Origin: Agarophyton chilense
Taxonomy: Eukaryota; Rhodophyta; Florideophyceae; Gracilariales; Gracilariaceae
DNA: 64,000 nt
NCBI GenBank assembly: GCA_030374765.1
Contig: JARGXX010000088.1
Span: 1,364,001 to 1,428,000 of the forward strand
Direction: 5' to 3'
Positions 25,416-36,314 of the stretch are shown here, piece by piece. Each line of letters begins with the position of its first letter. The first letter of the stretch is position 1. Both the position numbers and the translations under genes were made by a program. The notes below the pieces were generated by a model. The model had not been told where the DNA came from. It ran no database searches and saw nothing but the letters and a program-made list of their open reading frames with translations.

Positions 25416-26436
25416 TCAAGAGAATTTTGGGCCTCCAAGCGCGGGAGCAGACTGGCAAGGTCCCCCTGATCCAAACCACGGGATCGACTCGTGCCGACCC
25501 CCTAAGGTCTTATTCTATGAACGTCACTTGCATTTGAAAAACTCACAAGAGAATGACGCAGAGACTACACGAGAGAATAGAAATTACATTTCATCCGCTC
25601 AGATGGCAGTTGCAGTGAGTTATAACATCACAATACAGTTGACATAGACTACATATAAAGACTATATGCTGGTAAGGCTTGTCATCTGACAACTGCCGCT
25701 CAGCTATCTAGAATTTCTTAGCTGTCTCAAATCTATCTAGTACTCGAATACTGTTCAACACTTAGCCTTATTTACTTTTCCGCGTGCACCGGCTTATTTG
25801 CTTCAAGAGCGTTTCATTTTACCGAGATTCCGGGTCGTATTAGGTCAGTACTCTGGACAACATGCTGGTCGTTCCACCGCATTTGTGTCTTAGAAAACCA
25901 TCTTTTGGCTTTCCAATACACGCCGGATGGTACGCTGATAATTTTTCCTCCCGAGAGAACTTCATAATTCGCTATGATACAAGTCAAACCCTTTCCAGGA
26001 ATCTTTCATTCCGCAATCTAATGGTGTTTTCCATAACATGAACAGCATACCAAACCGTCGCGAAGGGTGGTCAAAGTAACTAGCCAACGGTGGGCCGTGT
26101 AAGTATCCACCCATCCGGGTTTCTTGCTCTGAAGTTTTCCTTGTTGTGGCACCGTATACTGACGTTAATCAGAGCGGTGATCCTCCAAATCCGTAAAGAC
26201 TTCTTTTTCATAAGACTTCGAGTGTTGTACGTTCACTGTGGGTACGAATGAGTCCGTATATTCCATTGAATGGACAGCTTTTTTAATGTGATATACTCCC
26301 TTGGGGTGCCAACGACTAGTTTATTAAATCTACTGGACATTACAGATATAACAGGTTGCTTTGCGGATTGGCTTTTGAAGAGCGTTTCTCTTTACACAGA
26401 AAGAAAAAAGCCATAGAGATGGGGAGAATAGCAGGC
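25416..26436. other. Unassigned palindrome segment (left copy), possibly copia-derived
   Basis: This 1.02 kb lies between the cut array unit and the AGAGC target site and is repeated inverted at 54448-55468. No confident gene was found. On the minus strand a TGTTGAACAGTA motif (inverted at about 55124 in the right copy) looks like a copia LTR start. Weak RT/RNase H-like words (for example VYWKAKRW) lie upstream of it. I could not fix LTR ends or a target duplication. An 80-codon proline-rich open frame starts at 25411 on the plus strand and is not recognised. Confidence 0.35.
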
Positions 26437-26441
26437 GCTCT
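26437..26441. repeat. Target site duplication of the solo LTR, distal copy (GCTCT)
   Basis: GCTCT, the reverse complement of AGAGC, directly flanks the LTR end TGTAGG. It matches 27331-27335 and the AGAGC duplication of element A. Confidence 0.9.
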
Positions 26442-27330
26442 TGTAGGACCACCCTTGGAGCGGAGATACGACGAAAATGTTCGGGATGTTTCTCTCTTGA
26501 GAGACACGCCTCAGGCGGAAGAGACACGTCCCAGCGGAGCACAGAAACAGAGCCACTCTGGAAAGGCACGACGAAGTCGGGTGTAAGACCGAGGCCAATC
26601 CGGCGGGATATACATAGAGTGTTTAGGTGAGCACAGCACAGCCCGTGGTTTGACCAGTCCTAGGCGGAGCGGTACCACGGCGATTGTCTGAAAAGGAGCG
26701 AGGAAACACTCGTATGAGGTGGACGAGCGGGGTGAGTGAGGCGGCCACTCACGAGAGCCAAAAAGGAGAACAAGAGAAAAACGGGGGCGAAACCCTATAC
26801 AGGGGCGAGACTACGTCAAGTGTCGGCGATTAAATATGAACCCACGGTGGTGGTAGCACTCTGGTCGACAGAGAGGTGGATGAACTAACGTGAGACGGGC
26901 GCTCACGCAGTATGCGGTGAAGACGCGCCCAAGGCGAAGAGTTCAGAGCCAAGACTCCCTCCTTGGTATCTCCCAAGAGGGTGTTTACTGGGAAGCAGTG
27001 CTCAACCTCCTAAGTAGTGTGGCGCACGGCCCCAGACAGTGGGCGCGCGCCCGAAAAATAGACACTAAATAGCGATAGCGTAGCTAAATAAATACTGAAA
27101 ATTACTAAATAATACTAACCATTAGGTAGAATCCGGGCCACGTGTGGCACGCCTCGCACTCGAGCGTTGGCATCCGTGCAGTCCACGTGTTCCACCACTG
27201 TGCACCTCCGGTCCTAACCGGCCGTCGGCACGCAATAGCGGTATAGCTTGTCATAGACCAAGCTAGTCCTCAGGCGAGCGAAACCTCTAAGTCCTGGGAA
27301 GAAACCCCCCTTGCAGGGCATTGTACTTCA
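26442..27330 (-). mobile_element. Solo LTR of the chromovirus element A family, a 5'-LTR/3'-LTR chimera
   Basis: An 889 bp LTR on the minus strand, starting TGAAGTAC and ending TCCTACA, flanked on both sides by GCTCT. It sits at the position where the right arm carries the complete element A. Diagnostic bases show a switch. From 27330 down to about 26797 it follows the 5' LTR of element A: GTACAATGCCCTGC, CCAACGCTCG, CACGTGGCCC, CGCGCGCCC and TATAGGGTTT. From about 26742 to 26442 it follows the 3' LTR: GCCGCCTCACTC, CCACCTCATACG, TTTCAGACAATC and AAGGGTGGTCC. This is the product expected from homologous recombination between the two LTRs of one element. Confidence 0.95.
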
Positions 27331-27335
27331 GCTCT
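27331..27335. repeat. Target site duplication of the solo LTR, proximal copy (GCTCT)
   Basis: GCTCT immediately follows the LTR end (CTTCA), matching 26437-26441. Confidence 0.9.
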
Positions 27336-28800
27336 TGCCGCTTCCTCTTCAGTCTGAACAAACTGAACTAGCTTTAAAAAGAGAACTATTACATGCTTCT
27401 CTCGATATAGAGCTACTAAAGACTTGGAACTCGGATCCAATTTGTCAATTTACAAAAAATTCTTGTCGTTCATTCAGGTAAAACTTTCACAGCGATATGA
27501 AGCTTTGTGACGCCTTCAGAAGTACTCATTATCGCCCTCCTCAGACTTCTGGGTCCCGTTCCCTAGCTTTAGTTTTTTCTGCCGTACAACGATTGAATTC
27601 GTGAAAATGCGCAGCAAGTAGTGCGGTGTCTCTCAACAGGAGATAATTTCTCCTTTATCAGCTGTCAAAGATCCGTAAACGATAAGATATACCGTCAAAG
27701 CAAGGTTTTTTCGAAGGAGTGGTAAAGATACAAATGCCTGTGGTTCACTCATCTCTAAGGCGCCCACTTTTACAACAACCCGAACCAGAAATTCTATATC
27801 GAGAATAGGGGGTTCCTCATAAAAGGTCAAATCATTAAGATCGATCAAAATGATCCTTAATCTTTGCTTTTTTGCAGCCTGAGCGCTTCTTTCTTTTGAC
27901 CTTTAGATGGTAGTACCTGTAATTCAGGGTATTACGATACAGCGAATTTGTGCACGGGAGCGTCTTCAATCGTCTGTAAGGAGTGTCTTTCTTTTTCACT
28001 AACCAAGAAGACGTGTTCTTCTTTCTAGATCGGCATATTCGATGACCATCATCACTGTCGACGTCATCTAACGTAACCGAGTGATCAGAATCTTCAGTAA
28101 TAAAGCTATGATCTTCCGTACTTGACAATGCATCACCCTCATCATCAGCGAACTACCGCTACTTAGGTCTTGAATTCGACATTTTCGACCGATTTTTCTT
28201 CGAACGGACTTCATTCTCTTCCAGGATGACTGGTTGAGTAATGGTCTTGGTATGAAGTGCCACCTCCAGGCGTTATTAACGAGGGTTAACTCGACTGAGG
28301 ACTTCCTTCACACCCACCGGTAAGCCAGGGAGCGACTCGGGCGTATTCCCGTACCTTTCCAGTAAATGATTCAAATCCTCACGTACTGTTCGGACTGATG
28401 CAAAGATCTGCTGACAATTGTCTTGACAAACATGTGTCTTTTGTGCAATGAGTAATTGTACGACATCAGCGAACAGAGCAGCAATCTACAATTCAAAAGC
28501 GTCCATGCGCATGTAGAAAATGACTGATTCAGACTTCAGACGACTAAATTCTCTGCGCAAATCATCCTTTTATTGAGGTTCGAAGAGCTTATGGTCTAGT
28601 ACAGCTTCTGTGGTGGGCTTGACTGTGACTAACACAGAGGCTGCCACATCCGAGAGCTCTCGTTCATAATGTATAGAGCGTTAGCGTGACATCGCCCAAA
28701 TATACAGCCGCTCTTCAGCTTCAACAGATGAGGCGAGCCTCGGTTTCGGAGGTGGTCCCGCAAAACCGGGGCGACCAGTACTTGACTGGATTCTAGTTTT
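27336..28800 (-). pseudogene. Decayed chromovirus gag, element C (left arm copy)
   Basis: Minus-strand pieces at 27835-28128 and 27633-27848 resemble the gag of element A. The words LNYRYYHL, PPILDIEFLVRVVV, GALEMSEPQAFVSLPLLRKNLA and ADKGEI align with element A's LSYRYYRL, DPILVLDFLARFVA, LGMNEGQAHIALPYFLRGLA and ASEGEV. Farther left, toward 27336, decayed words (KLDP...LVALYRE, LKLVQFVQTEEEAARAE) match gag downstream of that point in element A. Several stops and frameshifts are present. There is no pol of this element. The gag is interrupted at the AGAGC target site by the solo LTR. Confidence 0.75.
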
Positions 28801-29001
28801 CGACATCCTAGACCAAACCTGCGTTCAAGTGCGATCCAAATGGTGTCGTGAACTTCTCGACCACGTCTTCAACCAGAATGAATTCCGAAATGGCCTGAGA
28901 GGGTTTGAGAACCAATTCGAAAGTACGATTCCACTTTTTTCAATATCATTGTCGATTCCACGTTACAGGAACGAAAGATTCAGTGCAAAGGACCACAATG
29001 G

Positions 29002-29019
29002 TTCTAAGTCGGGAGACCA
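29002..29019 (-). promoter_or_regulatory. Primer binding site, element C (left copy)
   Basis: Reverse complement of TGGTCTCCCGACTTAGAA, two bases from the LTR end, as in element A. Confidence 0.85.
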
Positions 29020-29021
29020 CA

Positions 29022-29668
29022 TGTAGTATCCGCTCTTGTGGTAAGAGCAGACATCTGCGACAGAGTGTGGAGTGCCGAATCGGTGCTTGCGGCGAAGGGA
29101 AAAAGGGTGGTAGAGTTACCAAATCATCGAGCTCGAAGTGGGTTGTAAGACCACTCCTCGACAGCGAGGGTGATATGTGCTAATGTCGGACTTGGATAGA
29201 ACGTAGTAAACGAAACGGCTCTAGAAGTAGATGTGGGCTAAATCTCTATTATAACTCGTCCGGATCTCCTTTTAAGGGATACTAAGCGAGGAACATAAGA
29301 GTCGTGATACCCATATTGTCTCCTTTTCATAGAGCTGGCGCTCAGCTCTGGTACCTTTTATACTGCGTATCTCTTTGAGTGACCTAATAATATATAAATA
29401 ATACCAAGTGGTTAGCCACTTAGCCAGGCCATTGTATGGGTATGGTCCCTAGTGGAATTCTAGCTATGAAGGGTATGAAAATCAGACACGTAGATAGCCA
29501 CTACATGGGACGTCCCGAGTATGGAATTGCTCTAAGAAGGGTCTCAATTGCGTGTGCGCCGTGGCCTGCCACTCGACTCGTGCCACCACTTTCTTAACCA
29601 ATGTATTCTACATCCAGCCTTCCTATGCAATACGTTGTTGCATATCATCCTATTGACTATACCTCTCA
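29022..29668 (-). mobile_element. 5' LTR of element C (left arm copy)
   Basis: A 647 bp LTR on the minus strand, bounded by TGAGAGG and CTACA next to the PBS. It pairs with 40972-41618. The start is inferred from the TG and is less certain than the end. It has a TATAAAAG box and a hairpin, described for the right copy. Confidence 0.7.
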
Positions 29669-29694
29669 CTTCTGAGTTCTAATCGCGACTTTAG

Positions 29695-30112
29695 GATGAA
29701 TTAACCACCGGTTCTTCCGACTTTATAGAGTACTACAATTTGTGCATGTTTTAAATCATAAACAGACTTTTTCAATTTGAAAAAATGCGTTGGATATTTT
29801 TTTACTTTTTATGTCTTTTTGGTTGCTCCATATATATTACTTCTTCTAGTAATCTATGTAGAAATGAGAGTTTGACTTCTATTTAAAATATATGCATTTT
29901 AAGCTGCATTGAAAGTGCAAGCATTATTCGTCAAGAAAACATTCTTACAACTGGGGCACATGTTCCGAAAAATCCATTTCATAGTTTTATTGAAATTCCT
30001 TGCACACCAGTCGGGACTCAAACAATCATTCTTGGTTTTTTGTTTTTGTTGTAATTTTGTACAATCATTTTGGCATTAAAATTCGCATACCAGCTTCCTT
30101 CGGTACCAGAGC
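29695..30112. other. AT-rich segment, no confident feature
   Basis: Very AT-rich. It may be decayed copia reverse transcriptase, because the copia frame to its right enters from 30113 on the minus strand, but I saw no conserved motif. Confidence 0.4.
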
Positions 30113-31640
30113 TTATGTATTGATTTTCAGGAAAGAGTTTTTTTTCTCTGCAGTGGTCCAATAACATCTATCAGATGCCATTTTTTCTTCTTTAATAGAT
30201 TTAGGGCCCATATTATTTGGTAACATCATAACTGCTCCTGCGGCAGTATTTTCAGCTTCTTCAAAATGCTTGTACGTAAGCCATCCTGGTCTCATTTTTT
30301 TCGTTGGATCTTTTTGAGACGATTTGATTCGTTCACAAATTTTCCCTGCTCTGATTCTCTAGTTCTTGAACATTTTCTGTGGTTGACCTGTTTTCTTGAA
30401 GTTGTTCTTCAACGCTGTTTGCTTCCGCGTTCATTTCAAAATCATCGTCTTTTGGGAGCTCCAAAAACTGTTCATTTTCGCTTACTATAAGCCTTTCTGT
30501 ACTGTTGTCTATGAATCTGTAGTTTTCCCCGTCATTTCCAACAAAAGTGCATAGTCTTGATTTAGCATCACATTTTGTTCGTTTTCCCTTCAAAATAAAA
30601 ACATATGCCATACATCCGAATACTATGAGACTGGAAAGGTTCGGCTTCTTTCCGGACCAGTTTTTTAAAGACTGGTTTCTTTTAAATTTTTTGTTGGAAT
30701 ACTATTTCTGATTTTGTTTCCCGTCTATACATCTTCTGCCCAAAATCTTTTAGAAATATTGTGATATTAAAACATACATTGAGCTTTTTCGCATAGTATT
30801 TTGTTTAGGACTTTCAGCAATTATATTTTGTTGCGGCTGGTGACCTGGTGTGGCCTCATAAACAATTCCTTTCGAATTAAAAAATTCTTGAAGTTTTGTA
30901 GACAGGTATTCCCTCCATCTGTCACTACGAGTTCTTTTGGTCGAAATTCCGGTTTGATTCTAATTCATTTCAAAAACTGTCTTCGTCTTTTGCACCGTCT
31001 AGACTTATGTTTTCATAAAAAAGCAAAAGATTTCAGATCTGTAAACTTGATAAAACAAGATTTGTCTTCCTTCGACAGAGTTTTCATAGGAACATAGAGG
31101 TCTGTGTGTATTACTTCCAGCTTTGATTTTGCTTGAAAGTCTTTAAGAGATTTAAATGACTTCGAAACCATTTTTCCAAGAAGGAATCACTTGCAGGAGT
31201 TTTCCTCCTTGGGTTTTAGTTTCGTCGGAATTCCAACAGCAGTTTATTTCGAAAGTATTTGACTTGAAACTGATTTTCCAGTGTGTTCTAAAATCGCATA
31301 CCATATTTCATAATTTTCCTTGGTGGCAGCATAGGCAAAAAAATTATTTTCCTGAGTTTTGTAGGCTTTGAAACTTTACGTTGATAATTCCTTTTAAACG
31401 TTTGAAATTGTTTCCTTTTTATGGTTTGAAATTATTCTGCATGGTCTTTTCTGAACTAAACAGTATGGTCACATTCATTAATTTGTCTAATAGATAAAAT
31501 ACTAGCAGAAATTCTGCGTACATGCTGTACATCACAGATCTTGATAAAATTGGTTTCCTTCTTTTCAGTGTAATGTAGTTCAGCATTTCCTTTTGTATTT
31601 GAAGTGACTTTGGTTACATTCCAATGTCTAATTGTGATAG
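30113..31640 (-). pseudogene. Ty1/copia pol remnant (GAG-pre-integrase, integrase, start of RT)
   Basis: Reading leftward on the minus strand, with stops and frameshifts: a protease/pre-integrase boundary (ISASILSIRQINECDHTV), a GAG-pre-integrase motif (NSCK.FLLGKMVSKSF) and the integrase start (LEVIHTDLYVPMKT). Then come a DGG and a GHQPQQN stretch around the integrase core. Next is the copia-specific SLIVFGCMAYV...KGKRTKCDAKSRLCTFVG block (30333-30611). Last is a PKSIKEEKMASDRCYW piece aligned to the start of copia RT. The element is truncated at about 30113 on its 3' side, and no LTR pair was found. It is much more AT-rich than the flanking chromoviruses. Confidence 0.85.
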
Positions 31641-32338
31641 AGTCGAATTCTATACACTCTTGGCGACAAATGATCTTTTATTCTTTGCCATGTGGAATGA
31701 TGCTCGTGAATTGTGGACACCAAAACGGTGGCGAACGGGTGTAGGACTTGACGGTTCTAGAGAGCGCTTTATGGGATACATATAGAAAGAGGAGCCTGAG
31801 GATACCTGTAAGGTGGGGCAGCACCAGTCACTGAAGGGTGCAACTGGATCAGCTGGCTTACTGAAACCACTTAGTTTGACGATGATGCACAGCGCATGCG
31901 TGTCCGGAAAACCGTACGGACACTAGATACACCTTTATGGTCGAATGTAGAAACGAAAAGGGGTAAAAGTAGTCTAGTAGGTGCTTGACTTTACAATAGG
32001 GACAAGGGTGGCTAGACTTGGTGAAGATATATATCTAACCAGCTACCCGACCTACGGTGGCGCTCCTACCCTACCCACCTTGCCAAGAGGAGGTGCATTT
32101 GAGATGCGCCTCTCTATATACTTACTCTTATCAATATAATACTAAATTAGTGAAAAGCTAAGCTATTTTCAAACTAAACCACTGTAGTCAACGGCACATT
32201 CCGGCAACCATCTAGGTCCACCACGTGGCATAATAACCTCATCGGTGTAGCTCACTATAGTACAGATCTCCCTCCTAGCGACAGCCATGCCTCGTGGCTG
32301 TACCTTAGTAACGCGTTCACCAGTGCGCTGTACTACAG
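31641..32338. other. Segment without a recognised gene; LTR-like composition
   Basis: No protein motif seen. An AT-rich tract followed by a CCACGTGGC-like block resembles the layout of the chromovirus LTRs here, so it may be part of another LTR. I could not define its ends or find a second copy. Confidence 0.3.
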
Positions 32339-32749
32339 TGTGACGCAATGACTTGTGGCTCAGCGTAATGGTCTCGACCGGTGGTAGCGTGGTAGAGCGG
32401 GTCCTAAGGTTCGAATCCTTGACGGCGGCACTCCCAGAGTACTTGGTGCAATGGGCTGGCGTTTACTGCGTAGTCTTACAGGTTAGAGCTACGGAAACGA
32501 TGGCTTGATATCCAAACGGTGCCTCCTTTACTCTAAGGGAGAGACGCCATTCGAGCCAAGTACATAACTATGGCGAGGCGCTGGGCGGTGAGATCTCCCG
32601 GGCACTGTAATGCTAATCTATTACATTAATTAAAGTAAACTAATAATTTAAATGAGCCCAGCTGAGGTCAGCCCGTCCACGTGTTGTTTGTTAGAAACCT
32701 CAGGCCCCGGCGGCTTACAGGGCTCAACCGTTATCGTTGCTCTTTCACA
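32339..32749 (-). repeat. 3' LTR of element B
   Basis: 411 bp, direct repeat of 40500-40945. The outer end reads TGTGACGCAATG and the inner end TTTCACA on the plus strand. It is shorter than the 5' LTR, mainly because a 30-40 bp block near GATGGCTTGA is missing. Confidence 0.88.
32383..32431 (+). other. tRNA-like A-box/B-box segment inside the element B LTR
   Basis: A GGTAGCGTGGTAGAGCGG stretch resembles a tRNA D-arm. It is followed after a few bases by a 4-bp stem around TTCGAAT (AAGGTTCGAATCCTT), an intact T-arm/B-box. There is no anticodon arm, so it is not a functional tRNA gene. The 5' LTR copy at about 40543-40590 has a degraded B-box. Confidence 0.4.
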
Positions 32750-33607
32750 TATCTCCCTTCTTAGGATTCGACCGTCACGGCAAAGTCCAAATTGCCTCAC
32801 ACCTTCCTGGGGGTCTGGCTCTAATTGGACCTATGGGTGAACCTCCAATCTTGCCTTCGGGGTCGGAACGTCGTGATGCTAAGAGTCCTAATGGTCTGGA
32901 CACGATCGTTTCCGTGCCCGACATGTCAGCGTCTTATGGCCAATCCGGGGGTTAGTTGCTCTCGTCACCAGTGGGCGCGACCGGGCGTCGCATCGCCACC
33001 ATCCTCGAAGGTACCAGGGCGTAAGGGCTGACCCTTAGTGCCAGGTCGGCAACTAAGTCACCTAAGGTACTGCACGTTTCATCTTCCCTCCTTCCCGTCG
33101 TGGTATTCCTCCATTGGGCGCGCGCGATGCCGCAATCGCCTTATAAGCCCGTCGCATACGCTATTCTCCCTCCGGACTATGTCGCTTCCGTCGTCTTTCC
33201 TATCCATCTACCGGCGGACAAGCCTGTGGGCAGCGGCATATTGGCTTCGAACAACCAATCGGGGAGCTCCTCGGGATACCAAGTGGCTTATGAGCGCACC
33301 GGGCACCGCTATGACCATACCATCGGACGAAATACGCGGGCCGTGCGTCATGCAATTCTGCCGTACAGTCGGTACTACTGCCTCGATGGAAATTGCGACA
33401 GTACTGAGGAAAGCTTGCTCCTGGGCGCATCGTTCGGCGCGCTACGCCGCGGTTGTCCAACCGGGTCAGGAGCTGAAGACCGTTATGGTCAATATCTTGG
33501 ATCATAATGCCCAAGTGATTTCACAGAGGATTAGTGCCGTTTTGGACGCCTGGTATGGTCCAGATTTGAGCAACTGGGAGGCTTCCGATGGTGAGATTAG
33601 TTTCTGA
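32737..33607 (+). pseudogene. Antisense reading frame of element B, decayed
   Basis: Between the chromodomain and the 3' LTR, the strand opposite to gag-pol carries frames at 32737-32955, 33100-33507 and 33038-33607. Two stretches resemble the antisense protein of element A at 51611-53518 in order: VVFPIHLPAD with VAVPIHAIL, and ATVLRKACSWAHRSARY with LAVLETYAWRGQQRARQ. The frames overlap with shifts, so the gene is broken. No family is recognised. The resemblance was judged by eye. Confidence 0.45.
32750..32762 (-). promoter_or_regulatory. Polypurine tract, element B
   Basis: On the minus strand AAGAAGGGAGATA lies directly before the 3' LTR start TGTGAAAG. Element A has the same GGGATA-type ending next to its LTR. 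Confidence 0.75.
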
Positions 33608-33825
33608 GGTGAATCTTCGCCGAATAAGCGTGCTCGGCTCGCTGGTGCCGGACCTATTGGTACTTTAGGTTCCTCGGGTGACCCTAGTCCCAGTTTCCGT
33701 TCCTGAAAGTTCCAATGAGTACGACGAAGTTACTCCTGCGCCGCTCCAATGAGTCCTGTTGGTGTTTGGAGCGCTTCCGCGAGCCTTAAGGTCATGGCGA
33801 GGGCTGTTAAGCCTCTGTTAGCTGG

Positions 33826-34234
33826 TCAATTAAAGCAATGTTTGTGCTTTCCAAAGGTCACTCCTATATCGCAAACGTGCGTGCCCCGGGACGTCGTCCA
33901 ACCGTGAGAGCGTTTCAGGTCTTCCACAGGTGTCGCCGAAGGACTGACCTTGTTCCCTGATGCGGGAGCTACGACAAACCGTCGTGCTCCGGCGAACCGT
34001 CGTGTCGGGAGGCGGTTTTGGAGGCGTTTTGCGATTATTCGGACCAATGGCTGCCCCCTCGTGAAGGCCGCGCTCCGTGTTGCTGATTCTGCGCCAAAAG
34101 TGGGCGATAAAATTAGCCGGGATGGTTTGAGGCTCTTTCCAAATGTCTTCGTCAGGGGTGTAGCCAAACCAACGGACGCGATATGGCATAGTTCCATCTT
34201 CTCCCCGACCGGCAGAGACGATGCTCTCAATCAC
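33826..34234 (-). pseudogene. Chromodomain at the end of element B pol
   Basis: The minus-strand frame begins IESIVSAGRGEDG, then YRVRWFGYTPDEDIWKEP, the chromodomain core (V.W.GY....D.WEP). The domain identifies the element as a chromovirus. In host-type chromoviruses it binds the integrase to heterochromatin marks. The frame is separate from the integrase frame, so pol is shifted before it. Confidence 0.8.
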
Positions 34235-34633
34235 TTATTCCGGTTGGTTGTCATTCTCCGGAAGGAGAGTGTGGTCCAGAGGGGCGAATCCACCGGAGTC
34301 GGTTGGAAGAGATGGGTTATCGTCATTGGCATTGACCCTCGGGTCCATAGGGCTAGTCGGGTCCACGAAAACTGCCTTAGGGGGTGTGGGGACTTGATCG
34401 TCGACCTGAGGCCGTAGTGATTTCATTGGATCAGGGGACTGGGACTTTGGTGATTCGGGGGAGCTGGGAGGTCGTGTCACCCGATCCATCGATACGGTGT
34501 CCTGTAGGCCGTCAATTAATAACGTAATGGTGTGTTGATTGGCCTTAAGGACTCTGTATGGTCCAATGGAGCGGGGTAAAAGCTTCCACGTAATGTCCTC
34601 AAGGTCCTCATTGTCTTTCGGTGGCCAGGCCAG

Positions 34634-35587
34634 TTAAACCAGTTCTCCTTTCCCGAAGGTCGGTGTGTTCCAAACGGCTTTGTTGAAGTTGACCTTGTAA
34701 CGCCGTTGGGCTTTGGTCAGTACAGCTCTAACCGATTGGAAGGTGCGTTCGATGAGTCGGCGCGAGTAGCGCTTCGCCTGGGTAGGAGTCATTCCTTCGG
34801 GTATGTCCTGGGAAATAATGGATTCCTGAAGGTAAACGGCTATCGGCGGTGACGACCTCGTTAGCGTTAAATCGAAAGGCGTTATCCCCGTGGAAGCGTG
34901 CACCTGCGTGCTGTAGGCATAAACCAGTGGCTCAACGTAGTCGTCCTAGTCCCATTGGTGCTCCGATACGTAGTGTGCTAGTCGGTCCAGAAGGGTGCGG
35001 TTGAAGCGTTCGCCTTGGCCATTGGTTTGCGGGTGGTACGTCGTGGTGGTCATATGTTTGATACCTAAGGTCACACAAACGTGTGAGAAGAATTTGGATA
35101 CAAACTGGCTGCCGTTTGGCGGGGCGAGGTAGAGTGGCATGCCATATGGATATACCCAGTGGGACAAGAAGGCCGTGGCTACATCCGTGGCTGTTGTCTT
35201 CCCGAAGGGTAGGGCTCGGGTAAGCTTGGTAAGCCAATCGGTTACAAACCAAAACAAACTGTTTCCCATGGGAAGGTTTGGGCAAAGATCCAAGTACATC
35301 CATTGCGACAAATTCCATAGGACTTGCAGCGGGGAAGAGCTTCAAGTCTGGCCTGATGGTTAGCGCGAGACCCTAGGATTTGTGCGCACGACGTATAGTT
35401 CCGTGCGGTTTGCCATAAGTCCTGCGCCATTAGTGGCCAATAGAAGAACTTCCTTAGGGTCTGGTACATTCGTCGGCCTCCAGGGTGACCAGCCAAGCGA
35501 GGGAAATGGGCGAGGTATATGAATCGCGCCCTTAGTGACCTTGGTACTATCCGTTGGATTGCACCATCCAGTGGTGAGAGGCGACAC
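34634..35587 (-). pseudogene. Integrase of element B, frameshifted and lacking a catalytic Asp
   Basis: Overlapping minus-strand frames give the zinc-binding region (GHPGGRRMYQTLRKFFYWPL), the first catalytic Asp in EFVAMDVLGSLP, and HPQTNGQGERFNRTL with the catalytic Glu. The second Asp, expected just before NGSQF, is Pro (APPNGSQF). At least two frameshifts separate these pieces. The C-terminal integrase part (TPFDLTLTRSSPP) is at 34634-34903. Confidence 0.85.
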
Positions 35588-35684
35588 AGTAGTCCAAATC
35601 GGTCATAGTCGAATAGGCATCCAGGGGTCCTACCAATTGGGCTGTTTCCTTGCAGTACTCGTCTTCGAGCTGCGCCTGTAGAAG

Positions 35685-36263
35685 TTACTCAATAGTTATA
35701 GGGAGGAGCTCTTTTTCCTCAGGGGCTTTCGCATTAACCTGAGGTGGTGTCGAATTGGAAGGTACTGTCTCCCAGTCCAATAGGTATACTTCGTTTTTTT
35801 TTATCTCAGGATCATCCAATTGGACCTTACCCATAAGGTCATCCGTTTCCGTATAGCCCTGAGGTCCATCATCTGTAAAGGGGGTAGGAATTAGGGCGTC
35901 CAATAGAGTGTCATCAGTTCCGTCGGTAATGATTCGCGACAAAGCATCTGATGCCTGGTGCTTGATTCCTGGCCTATAGGTTATCTCGTAGTCATATTCT
36001 GTCAGCCTGAGGCGCCACCGAGCGAGGCGACCTGATGCATCGGTCATATTCAGTAACCAGCGGAGTGAATCGTGATCTGTCCTACTTGTAAACCTAGTTC
36101 CCTCGAGGTATGGGCGGAGTGTCAATGCGGACCATACGATGGCTATACATTCCTTTTCGGTAGTACTGCAGTTTGGCTCCGCGCTGGTAAGCGTTCTGCT
36201 CCAGTATCCAATAGGTCGATAGTCCTTCGGTGACTCCTGTTCCTGTAGCAGTACACATATCAC
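35685..36263 (-). pseudogene. RNase H of element B
   Basis: Frame with YRPIGYWSRTLTSAEPNCS, TEKECIAIVWSALTLRPYL and RTDHDSLRWLL. These carry the RNase H Glu and second Asp of Ty3 RNase H; the first Asp lies just upstream (DTDASDVQVICVLL). The domain itself is open but is cut off from RT and integrase by stops. Confidence 0.85.
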
Positions 36264-36314
36264 TTGGACATCAGAGGCATCTGTGTCCAGGACAACAGGC
36301 CTATTGGGTTTTGG

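Larger units (their letters stand above)
23139..29694 (+). repeat. Left arm of a large imperfect palindrome
   Basis: Reverse complement of the right arm. Positions pair with a constant sum of 80884 from 23139 to 26442 (for example 24266 with 56618) and of about 70640 from 27331 to 29694 (for example 28829 with 41811). The change in the sum, about 10244, equals the interior of element A plus one LTR. In outer-to-inner order the arm contains array unit, unassigned segment, solo LTR, element C gag remnant, PBS and LTR. Outer homology fades at about 23139 and inner homology stops at 29694. Confidence 0.94.

Noticed and set aside
32383-32431. Functional tRNA gene
   Set aside because: No anticodon arm and no acceptor stem pairing; only D-arm and T-arm-like pieces.
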